This document shows positions 1 to 7,015 of a stretch of 8,258 nt of DNA, one piece after another. A program made the position numbers and the translations under genes. How positions within the stretch are numbered: position 1 is the stretch's first letter; every line of letters starts with the position of its first letter. The stretch spans positions 1-8,258 of the forward strand of contig JAEZCG010000206.1 of the NCBI GenBank assembly GCA_023430065.1, written 5' to 3'. Below the pieces are notes generated by a model. The model saw only the letters and a list, made by a program, of their open reading frames with translations. It was not told the DNA's origin and searched no databases. The stretch is from Pseudomonadota bacterium. Its GTDB lineage: Bacteria; Pseudomonadota; Gammaproteobacteria; Burkholderiales; SHXO01.

Positions 1-176
1 CATCACTACGTGGCAATCACAGCGTGCATGCGAAAAATGTTGGTCATTCTCAATGCGATGCTCAAAACCCAGACACCCTGGCAAACACCGCAGATAGCTT
101 GACTTTCAACGCAGTTGCTCTGTGTTAGATGAGGTTGCAGATCTTCTTCGTGGATGTAGGGGTAGACAACCAAACT
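1..176 (+). promoter_or_regulatory. Leader region upstream of the liv operon
   Basis: This stretch has no convincing gene. Bases 1-120 are about 49% GC by hand count, clearly lower than the genes to the right, as expected for a promoter region. The best -35-like hexamer is TTGACT at 99-104. Possible -10 hexamers 18-20 bases further on (within 123-130, TGTTAGAT) match the consensus at only 3 of 6 positions, so a sigma-70 promoter is plausible but weak and activator dependence is possible. No divergent gene starts here: the minus-strand frame crossing the region reaches a stop at base 6. The upstream neighbour lies outside the window. Confidence 0.35.
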
Positions 177-1046
177 ATGGAAGCTTTCCTCCACCAGGTA
201 TTCTCCGGGCTGGCCACGGGCGGCATCTATGCCAGCCTGGCGCTGGCGCTGGTGATGATCTACCAGTCCACGCACCACATCAATTTCGCGCAGGGCGAGA
301 TGGCGATGTTCTCCACGTACCTCGCCTGGACGCTGATGGGAACAGGATTGAGTTGGTGGGCGGCGTTCGTGCTCACCGTCCTGGCCTCGTTCCTCATCGG
401 CATGCTCGTCGAACGCATCCTCATCCGACCGGTGGAGCGGGCACCCTTGCTCACCGTGGTGATCGTCTTCATCGGCTTGCTGGTGATCCTCAACAGCGTT
501 GCCGGCTGGATCTACAGCTACACGATCAAGAGCTTCCCCAGTCCGTTTCCGACCGAACCGGTGCTGGGCGGGCTGATGTCGGCCCACGAACTGGGCGCGA
601 TCGGCGTGACGCTGGTGGTGCTCGTGCTGCTCTTTCTCTTCTTCCAATTCACGCCGCTCGGGCTCGCGATGCGGGCGGTGGCGCAGAACCCGGTGTCGAG
701 CCGGCTGGTCGGCATCCGCGTCGGCTGGATGCTGGCGCTGGGCTGGGGGCTGGCCGCGGCCATCGGGGCGGTCGCGGGAATGATGATCGCGCCGATCGTC
801 TACCTCGATCCCAACATGATGTCGGGGGTGCTGCTGTATGCCTTCGCCGCCGCGCTGCTCGGCGGTATCGACAGTCCGGGCGGCGCGGTGGTGGGCGGCT
901 TCTTCGTCGGGGCGCTGGAGAACGTGATGGGCGCCTTCGTCATCGGGACGGAGCTCAAGCTGAGCATTGCCCTGATCGTCATCATCGCGGTGCTGCTGGT
1001 GCGGCCCTCCGGGCTGTTCGGCCGCGTCATCGTCACCCGGGTGTGA
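177..1046 (+). CDS. Branched-chain amino acid-type ABC transporter permease, LivH family
   Basis: This is an inner-membrane permease subunit of a HAAT-family ABC importer, which forms half of the translocation channel with the LivM-type partner that follows. The 289-residue product is very hydrophobic, with about eight membrane segments. Family signatures visible are the N-terminal GLATGGIYASLALAL, the loop INFAQGEMAMF, the cytoplasmic coupling segment LAMRAVAQNP followed by SRLVGI (where the ATPase docks), and the C-terminal LLGGIDSPGGAVVGG and VLLVRPSGLFG. I chose ATG 177 over the in-frame ATG 129: the extra 16 residues are polar and unlike the family start, 129 has no ribosome binding site, and 177 has AGGGG at 158-162, although that is rather distant. 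It is the first gene of a plus-strand operon. The substrate may be an amino acid or, as in many relatives, an aromatic or other organic acid. Confidence 0.93.
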   Translation: MEAFLHQVFSGLATGGIYASLALALVMIYQSTHHINFAQGEMAMFSTYLAWTLMGTGLSWWAAFVLTVLASFLIGMLVERILIRPVERAPLLTVVIVFIGLLVILNSVAGWIYSYTIKSFPSPFPTEPVLGGLMSAHELGAIGVTLVVLVLLFLFFQFTPLGLAMRAVAQNPVSSRLVGIRVGWMLALGWGLAAAIGAVAGMMIAPIVYLDPNMMSGVLLYAFAAALLGGIDSPGGAVVGGFFVGALENVMGAFVIGTELKLSIALIVIIAVLLVRPSGLFGRVIVTRV

Positions 1047-1051
1047 TCCGC

Positions 1052-2074
1052 ATGACTGCCAGCGACGGCATCACCGCACAGAAGGAAACGATTTCGGGTC
1101 GGGCGACGGGCCGGCGCCTGCTTCCGGCGCTTGCCGTGCTGATCGGGCTGGCGCTGCTGTGCGCGCTGCCGTTCGTGCTGACGAGCTACCGGACCTTTCA
1201 GTTCACGCTGGCGCTGGTCTACGCCATCGTGCTGCTGGGCCTGAACATCCTGACCGGCTACAACGGCCAGATCTCGCTCGGTCACGGTGCCTTCTTCGCG
1301 ATCGGTGCCTACGTCGCGGCCATCCTCATGCATCACTTCGGGGTGCCCTACTGGGCGACGATTCCCGTGAGCGGCATCGTGTGCCTGGTGTTCGGCTTCC
1401 TGTTCGGTCTGCCGGCCCTGCGGCTGCACGGCCACTACCTCGCGCTCGCGACCTTCGCGCTCGCCGTGGCGATGCCGCAACTGCTCAAGTACAAGGGGAT
1501 CGAGGCGTGGACCGGCGGCGTGCAGGGCATCGTCATTTCCAAGCCGAGTCCGCCGCCGGGCTTGCCGCTCACGCAGGATCAGTGGCTGTATCTGCTCACC
1601 CTTGCCATTGCGACAGTGATGTTCGTCCTCGCCTGGAACCTCGTGCACAGCCGCATCGGGCGCGCGCTCATGGCCATCCGCGACCATCCCATGGCGGCCG
1701 AGGCGATGGGCATCAACAGCGCGTGGTACAAGTCCGCGGCATTCGGAGTCAGCGCACTGTACACCGGGGTCGGCGGCGCATTGAGCGCCATCGTGGTGCA
1801 GTTCGTCGCCCCGGACAGCTTCGCCGCCGGGCTGTCCATCAATTTTCTCATCGGTGTCGTGATCGGCGGCCTCGCTTCGATCTCCGGGGCCATCTGGGGC
1901 GCGCTATTCATCCAGTTCGTGCCCAACTTCGCCGATCAGATCTCGAAGGCCGCGCCCTGGGCCATCTACGGCATTTTCATGATCGCTTTCGCGTACGCCA
2001 TGCCGACCGGCGTGGCCGGGTTCCTGCGCCTTGCCTGGGGCCGGATGCGGAAGCGAACGACGTCGTCGATATAA
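1052..2074 (+). CDS. Branched-chain amino acid-type ABC transporter permease, LivM family
   Basis: This is the second permease subunit of the same HAAT-type importer, 340 residues. A polar N-terminal cytoplasmic tail of about 28 residues is followed by repeated membrane segments. Family motifs include LNILTGYNGQISLGHGAFF followed by IGAYVAA near residues 65-90, GLPALRLHGHYLALATFA, the ATPase coupling loop RIGRALMAIRDHPMAAEAMG, and GGLASISGAIWGALF near the C-terminus. ATG 1052 lies five bases after the livH stop, so the two are almost certainly translationally coupled. The frame stays open far upstream inside livH, but that part reads as low-complexity arginine-rich shadow sequence, so 1052 is the natural start. 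The C-terminal tail is basic and cytoplasmic. The stop codon overlaps a perfect TATAAT. No LivG or LivF ATPase gene follows. Confidence 0.94.
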   Translation: MTASDGITAQKETISGRATGRRLLPALAVLIGLALLCALPFVLTSYRTFQFTLALVYAIVLLGLNILTGYNGQISLGHGAFFAIGAYVAAILMHHFGVPYWATIPVSGIVCLVFGFLFGLPALRLHGHYLALATFALAVAMPQLLKYKGIEAWTGGVQGIVISKPSPPPGLPLTQDQWLYLLTLAIATVMFVLAWNLVHSRIGRALMAIRDHPMAAEAMGINSAWYKSAAFGVSALYTGVGGALSAIVVQFVAPDSFAAGLSINFLIGVVIGGLASISGAIWGALFIQFVPNFADQISKAAPWAIYGIFMIAFAYAMPTGVAGFLRLAWGRMRKRTTSSI

Positions 2075-2075
2075 T
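2070..2075 (+). promoter_or_regulatory. Possible internal -10 box before livK
   Basis: A perfect TATAAT overlaps the livM TAA stop, about 70 bases before the livK start. The spacing would place transcription start near 2082. No -35-like hexamer lies 16-18 bases upstream (2046-2053 reads TGCGGAAG), and there is no extended TG. It could be a weak or activator-dependent internal promoter that raises binding-protein expression, or a coincidence of the stop codon context. Confidence 0.25.
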
Positions 2076-2092
2076 GGCTTGCCCCTGTTTGC

Positions 2093-2134
2093 GCAGGAAG
2101 GTCAACGACAAGAGCAGGTAAGTCAACGATAGGA
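2093..2134 (+). repeat. Two-copy 21-base imperfect tandem repeat in the livM-livK gap
   Basis: Copy one is 2093-2113 and copy two 2114-2134; they agree at 17 of 21 positions. Both begin GCAGG and share the core GTCAACGA (2101-2108 and 2122-2129). The 21-base period is two helical turns, so the cores would sit on the same face of the DNA. The second copy runs directly into the livK ribosome binding site. It could be an operator pair, a translational control element or a simple local duplication. Confidence 0.6.
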
Positions 2135-2140
2135 GGAGGA
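2131..2140 (+). promoter_or_regulatory. Strong ribosome binding site of livK
   Basis: AGGAGGAGGA contains the full Shine-Dalgarno core AGGAGG in overlapping registers, four to seven bases before ATG 2145. It is by far the strongest ribosome binding site in the operon. This fits the high molar excess that binding proteins need over their permeases. Confidence 0.85.
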
Positions 2141-2144
2141 GTCC

Positions 2145-3353
2145 ATGAGGATCGTCCAGTTCGTGCGCGGCATCGTACTCGCGGCCGCTGCATCGCTTGT
2201 CCTCGTCGGATGCGACCAGAAGCAGGGCGCGCCGGGCGTGACCGATAGCGAGATCAAGCTCGGGCAGACCATGCCCTACAGCGGTCCGGCGTCCGCCTAC
2301 GGGGCGATCGGCAGAACGCAGACCGCCTACTTCCAGATGATCAACGAGCAGGGCGGCATCAATGGCCGCAAGGTCAACCTGATCAGCCTGGACGATGCGT
2401 ACGCGCCGCCGCGCGCGGTCGAGCAAGTGCGCAAGCTCGTCGAGCAGGAGCAGGTGCTGGCCCTGTTCCAGACCCTCGGTACGCCGACGAATTCGGCCGT
2501 CCACGACTATGTGAATCAGCAGAAGGTGCCGCATTTGTTCCTCGCCACCGGCGCGAGCAAGTGGGGCGATCCGCAGCACTATCCCTGGACCATCGGCTTC
2601 CAGCCGAGCTATCGCATCGAGGCCAGGATCTACGCGAAGTACATTCTCGGCGAGAACCCGGACGCCAAGATCGCGGTGCTCTATCAGAACGACGACTACG
2701 GCAAGGACTACCTGGAGGGATTCAAGGACGGCCTGGGCGACAAGGTGGACCGCATCGTGGCGGAAGCGAGCTACGAGGTGACCGATCCCACCGTCGATTC
2801 GCAGATCGTGACGTTGAAGGCGTCGGGTGCCGACGTGATGTTCACCATCGCCACGCCGAAGTTCGCGGCGCAAGCCATCCGCAAGGTCGCGGACATCGGC
2901 TGGCAGCCGCTGCACATCGTCAACAACGTCTCGTCCTCGGTCGGGGCGGTGCTCACCCCGGCGGGGCTGGACAAGTCCGTGGGCGTGGTCACGGCGCTGT
3001 ACATGAAGGATCCGACCGATCCCCAGTGGGAGAGCGACGAGGGCATGCGGCGATGGCACGAGTTCATGGCCAAATACATGCCCAACGCCGACGTCAGCGA
3101 CTTCCTGCATGTGTTCGGCTACGGTGCGGCGCAGCTGATGGAGCTGGTGCTGCGCAACGCGGGCGACGATCTCTCGCGCGAGAACCTTCTGAAGCAGGCG
3201 ACGAGCCTCAAGGATGTGCAGCTGGACACGATGCTGCCGGGCATCCTGATCAACACCGGACCGGACGACTATTTCCTGATCGAGCAGCTGCAGCTCGCGC
3301 GCTTCGATGGAAAGCGCTGGGTGCTGTTCGGCGGGGTGATCGGACACGAGTGA
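2145..3353 (+). CDS. ABC transporter substrate-binding lipoprotein, LivK type
   Basis: This is the ligand-capturing subunit of the importer, with a periplasmic type I binding-protein fold (Peripla_BP_6, roughly residues 33-390), 402 residues in all. A lipoprotein signal is clear: basic N-terminus, hydrophobic stretch and lipobox LVGC with the lipidated cysteine at position 23. Asp follows at +2, which in the Lol sorting rule of enteric bacteria keeps lipoproteins in the inner membrane, fitting a tethered receptor. Family features are IKLGQTMPYSGPASAYG at the first strand, INEQGGINGRKV, and LYQNDDYGKDYLEGF at the hinge region. The VPHLFLATGASKWGDP segment reminds me of a subgroup common in organic-acid degrading proteobacteria, so the ligand may not be an amino acid. 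The start is fixed by the strong ribosome binding site at 2131-2140. A GC-rich inverted repeat lies just after the stop. Confidence 0.93.
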   Translation: MRIVQFVRGIVLAAAASLVLVGCDQKQGAPGVTDSEIKLGQTMPYSGPASAYGAIGRTQTAYFQMINEQGGINGRKVNLISLDDAYAPPRAVEQVRKLVEQEQVLALFQTLGTPTNSAVHDYVNQQKVPHLFLATGASKWGDPQHYPWTIGFQPSYRIEARIYAKYILGENPDAKIAVLYQNDDYGKDYLEGFKDGLGDKVDRIVAEASYEVTDPTVDSQIVTLKASGADVMFTIATPKFAAQAIRKVADIGWQPLHIVNNVSSSVGAVLTPAGLDKSVGVVTALYMKDPTDPQWESDEGMRRWHEFMAKYMPNADVSDFLHVFGYGAAQLMELVLRNAGDDLSRENLLKQATSLKDVQLDTMLPGILINTGPDDYFLIEQLQLARFDGKRWVLFGGVIGHE

Positions 3354-3359
3354 CGGATG

Positions 3360-3378
3360 CGGCCGGACGGTCCGGCCG
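3360..3378. repeat. Perfect 9+1+9 inverted repeat between livK and the SDR gene
   Basis: CGGCCGGAC (3360-3368) and GTCCGGCCG (3370-3378) are exact reverse complements around one central G. As RNA this would form an 8-bp, nearly all-GC stem with a CGG loop. It starts seven bases after the livK stop. No T-run follows (the next bases are ACAGGACGACAG), so it does not look like a complete intrinsic terminator. A role in mRNA 3'-end stability or partial attenuation after the binding-protein gene is likely; a protein operator is an alternative. Confidence 0.65.
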
Positions 3379-3401
3379 ACAGGACGACAGAGGAACGAGG
3401 A

Positions 3402-4160
3402 ATGAGCGAGAAATTTCTGCAGGGACGCGTGGCGCTCGTCACCGGCGCCAGCCGAGGCATCGGGCGTTGCACCGCGCTGGCGCTCGCCGGCGCCGGCGCC
3501 ACGCTGGCCCTCACGGGCCGCGATCGGGGCAAACTCGAGGAGACGCTGAAGATGGTGCGCGAGCGCGGCGCACAGGCCGAGATGTACCTGTGCGACGTGC
3601 GCGAGGAAGCGCAGGTGAAGCAGCTCGCCGCGGACGTGGCCAAGCGCTTTGGCAGGGTGCATGTCCTGGTCAACAATGCCGGGACGGCGATCCGCAAGAA
3701 CGTGATCGACTTCTCGATGGAGGAGTGGCGCGCCCTGATCGACACCAACATCACCGGCGTGTTCCTGATGTGCAAGTACATCGTGCCGCTGATGAAGGGC
3801 AACGGCTACGGGCGCATCATCAATCTGACGTCCATCATGGCGCACGTCTCCAGCACGGGTCGCGGCGTGTACTCGGCGACCAAGCACGCGGTCGCCGGGC
3901 TGACCAAGGCGCTGGCGCTCGAACTGGTGGAGGACAAGATCACCTGCGTGGCGATCAGCCCGGGCTTCATCGCCACGGATCTGACTGCGCCCTTGCGGGC
4001 AGATCCGGCCAAGAACCAGGCGCTGATGGATCAGACGCCGATGCGCCGCTGGGGGGAGCCGGAGGAGATCGCCAGCCTCGCGCTCTACCTCTGTTCCGAC
4101 CAGGCCGCGTTCATGACCGGCAACGACGTCCTGATGGACGGCGGCTGGTGCGCGCAGTAG
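3402..4160 (+). CDS. Classical SDR-family NAD(P)-dependent oxidoreductase
   Basis: This is a soluble cytoplasmic short-chain dehydrogenase/reductase of 252 residues, the usual length for the classical type. It should interconvert a hydroxyl and a carbonyl group using NAD(P)(H). The Rossmann motif TGASRGIG is at 14-21, the structural NNAG at 91-94, and the catalytic set is Asn116, Ser144, Tyr157 and Lys161. The C-terminal part has SPGFIATDL and the MTGNDVLMDGGW ending usual for the FabG-like branch. Arg18 and Arg40 suggest a preference for NADP(H), by family rule. ATG 3402 has AGAGGA at 3389-3394 in good position; an in-frame ATG at 3357 lies at the edge of the hairpin and would add 15 polar residues, so it is rejected. 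Its place between a binding protein and a hydrolase suggests catabolism of the imported compound rather than fatty-acid synthesis. The substrate is unknown. Confidence 0.93.
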   Translation: MSEKFLQGRVALVTGASRGIGRCTALALAGAGATLALTGRDRGKLEETLKMVRERGAQAEMYLCDVREEAQVKQLAADVAKRFGRVHVLVNNAGTAIRKNVIDFSMEEWRALIDTNITGVFLMCKYIVPLMKGNGYGRIINLTSIMAHVSSTGRGVYSATKHAVAGLTKALALELVEDKITCVAISPGFIATDLTAPLRADPAKNQALMDQTPMRRWGEPEEIASLALYLCSDQAAFMTGNDVLMDGGWCAQ

Positions 4161-4201
4161 CCGTACGCGATCGAAAGGTCTGACGGGAACTCGATCTGCC
4201 G

Positions 4202-4218
4202 CACGCTGCCGTAGCGTG
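4202..4218 (+). repeat. Small hairpin before the amidohydrolase gene
   Basis: CACGCT (4202-4207) and AGCGTG (4213-4218) are exact reverse complements with a five-base loop, 23 bases before ATG 4242. There is no T-run after it. At six base pairs it may be chance in GC-rich DNA, or it may modulate translation of the next gene, whose ribosome binding site is poor. Confidence 0.25.
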
Positions 4219-4241
4219 AGATCCACACCTTGGGGGGTACC

Positions 4242-5714
4242 ATGAAGCACCGCATCGATCCTGACGGTCAGCGTCTTCCAATCAAGCTGGATACCACCTC
4301 CAACGGGGAGTTCGTTCCTGTTCCGCTGTCCGAGGCCAACCGCGCCGCAAACCGCATGGCGCAGGAGGCGGCCTCGCGCAACGCGAAGCGCCTCGGGCTG
4401 AAGCGGCGCGACTTCCTGCTCTCGGCGTGCGGGGCCGCCAGTACCCTTCTTGCGTTCAATGCCGCCAACGCGGCAGCCGGAAAAACCGGGGGCTACTTCG
4501 ACCTGCGTGCGGAGGCGGCGCTCGAACCGCAGTTGGCCGAAGCGACACTGGAGAAGGCCGAATTCATCTTCGACGTCCAGGGACACTTCGTCGACCCGAA
4601 CCGGCTGTGGATGGAGACCGCTCCCGCGAGCGCCTTCAAGTTCGCCAGCAAGACGCAGTGCGCGCTCAATACCGGCGACGGACCGCTCAGCCATCTTGCC
4701 TGCCTGACGCCGGAGGAGTTCGTCAAGGACGTGTTCATGGACAGCGACACCGACATGATGGTGCTCTCGTTCGTCCCCTCCAAGCGCGACGCGCAGCCGC
4801 TGACCATCGAGTCGGCAGACGCCGTGCGCCGCATCGTCGATCGCATGGAAGGAACGCACCGGTTGCTGATCCATGGACGCGTCAACCCCAACCAGCCGGG
4901 TGACGTCGAGGACATGGATGAACTGAAGGAGCGCTGGGGCATCGCGGCCTGGAAGACCTACACGCAATGGGGTCCCGACGGAAACGGGTTCTTTCTGTCG
5001 GACGAGCCCGGCATCCGCTTCATCGAGAACGCGCGCCGTCTGGGTGTGAAGGTGATCTGCGTGCACAAGGGCCTGCCTTTCGGCAAGCGCTCCTACGAAC
5101 ACAGCCAGTGCAGCGACATCGGCGTGGTGGCGAAGCGCTTCCCTGACGTGAGCTTCCTCATCTATCACTCGGGCTTCGTTCCCGGCGTGCAAGAGGGCCC
5201 CTTCGTCGGCAAGGGCGCGGACGACGGCATCGACACTTTGATCCGCTCGCTGGTCGAGAACGGCGTCGGGCCGAACAGCAACGTCTATGCGGAACTGGGC
5301 AGCACCTGGCGTTTCCTGATGCGCGATCCCGACGCGGCCGCGCATGCTCTCGGCAAACTCCTGAAGTACTGCGGTCCGGACAACGTCGTGTGGGGCACCG
5401 ACTCCATCTGGTACGGTTCGCCGCAGGATCAGATCCAGGCCTTCCGTACCTTCCAGATCGCGCCGGCGTTGCGGGAACGGCATGGCTATCCCGAGATCAC
5501 GCCGGCGCTGCGCGCAAAGATCTTCGGTCTCAACGCGACCCGCCCCTATGGCATCAGCGCGGAGGAGGTCAAGATGCGTGCGCGCGGCGACCGCATCGCG
5601 CGCGAGCGGCTTGCCTACCTGGAGCGACCGGAGCCGCATTACCGCACGTACGGACCGAAGACGCGCCGCGAGTTCCTCAATCTCCTCGCCTGGAACGGGG
5701 GCTCGCGCGCCTGA
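4242..5714 (+). CDS. Tat-exported amidohydrolase-2 family metal-dependent hydrolase
   Basis: This is a 490-residue protein of the amidohydrolase-2 (ACMSD-like) TIM-barrel family, whose members hydrolyse C-N or C-O bonds or decarboxylate ring acids. A twin-arginine signal is visible: KRRDFLL at 54-60, a hydrophobic stretch to about 74, and an ANA-type cleavage site near 75-77. The folded enzyme should therefore be exported to the periplasm. Putative metal ligands are His115 in DVQGHF, His274 in CVHKGLP, His309 in IYHSGF and Asp387 in WGTDSIWYGSP. The usual first-strand HxH appears here as Gln113-x-His115. A non-conserved-looking tail follows residue 440. ATG 4242 is preceded only by a G-run at 4232-4237. 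TTG 4230 and ATG 4356 are alternatives; 4356 would give a Tat signal of more ordinary length. It is the last gene of the operon, 81 bases after the SDR. The substrate is unknown. Confidence 0.85.
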   Translation: MKHRIDPDGQRLPIKLDTTSNGEFVPVPLSEANRAANRMAQEAASRNAKRLGLKRRDFLLSACGAASTLLAFNAANAAAGKTGGYFDLRAEAALEPQLAEATLEKAEFIFDVQGHFVDPNRLWMETAPASAFKFASKTQCALNTGDGPLSHLACLTPEEFVKDVFMDSDTDMMVLSFVPSKRDAQPLTIESADAVRRIVDRMEGTHRLLIHGRVNPNQPGDVEDMDELKERWGIAAWKTYTQWGPDGNGFFLSDEPGIRFIENARRLGVKVICVHKGLPFGKRSYEHSQCSDIGVVAKRFPDVSFLIYHSGFVPGVQEGPFVGKGADDGIDTLIRSLVENGVGPNSNVYAELGSTWRFLMRDPDAAAHALGKLLKYCGPDNVVWGTDSIWYGSPQDQIQAFRTFQIAPALRERHGYPEITPALRAKIFGLNATRPYGISAEEVKMRARGDRIARERLAYLERPEPHYRTYGPKTRREFLNLLAWNGGSRA

Positions 5715-5774
5715 CGAGGCGCCGTCGACGTGCCGCGCCGGCTTGCCCCGGGTGCGCCCGAGGGCACGCCTCGT
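5714..5774. terminator. Possible bidirectional terminator at the convergent junction
   Basis: ACGAGGCG (5714-5721) and CGCCTCGT (5767-5774) are exact reverse complements. Inside them a shorter pairing is possible (CGGG 5749-5752 with CCCG 5757-5760), along with a competing CGTGCC/GGCACG pair at 5729-5734 and 5763-5768. The structure fills most of the 106-base gap between two convergent genes, where a two-way terminator is expected. There is no T-run on either strand and the loop of the outer stem is long, so this call is tentative. The rest of the gap up to 5820 holds nothing else that I recognise. Confidence 0.3.
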
Positions 5775-5820
5775 TCACGCTTCCCGGTTCGTCGTGCGGC
5801 ACAGGCGATCCGGTCGGCCC

Positions 5821-7002
<1,182 letters not shown>

Positions 7003-7015
7003 GGTGTGATCCGCC

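Noticed and set aside
99..111. TCAACG in the leader as a third copy of the repeat core found before livK
   Set aside because: Only six bases (106-111) agree with the GTCAACGA core and the flanks differ, so the match is too short to claim a shared operator.
6..647. Minus-strand frame opposite livH that could suggest a divergent gene
   Set aside because: The translation is His/Arg/Glu-rich shadow sequence with no start signal, and it covers conserved LivH coding sequence.
122..1051. The livM frame continuing open upstream through livH
   Set aside because: The extra sequence reads as Arg/Gly-rich shadow of livH. LivM family similarity starts only after ATG 1052, so this is not a LivH-LivM fusion or overlapping gene.
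3357..3401. Alternative earlier start for the SDR at ATG 3357
   Set aside because: It sits at the edge of the GC-rich palindrome, only three bases after the livK stop, and adds 15 polar residues absent from classical SDRs. ATG 3402 has a better placed AGAGGA.
2561..4183. 540-codon plus-strand frame overlapping livK and the SDR
   Set aside because: It is an out-of-frame shadow rich in Arg and Gly with no family motif, while the other frame carries clear binding-protein and SDR signatures.
1977..5639. A 1220-codon open frame on the minus strand opposite livK, the SDR and the amidohydrolase
   Set aside because: It lies antisense to three genes with clear family motifs, starts without a ribosome binding site, and its translation is rich in Arg, His, Val and Leu repeats with no recognisable domain. 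Long antisense frames are common in GC-rich DNA with strong third-position bias.
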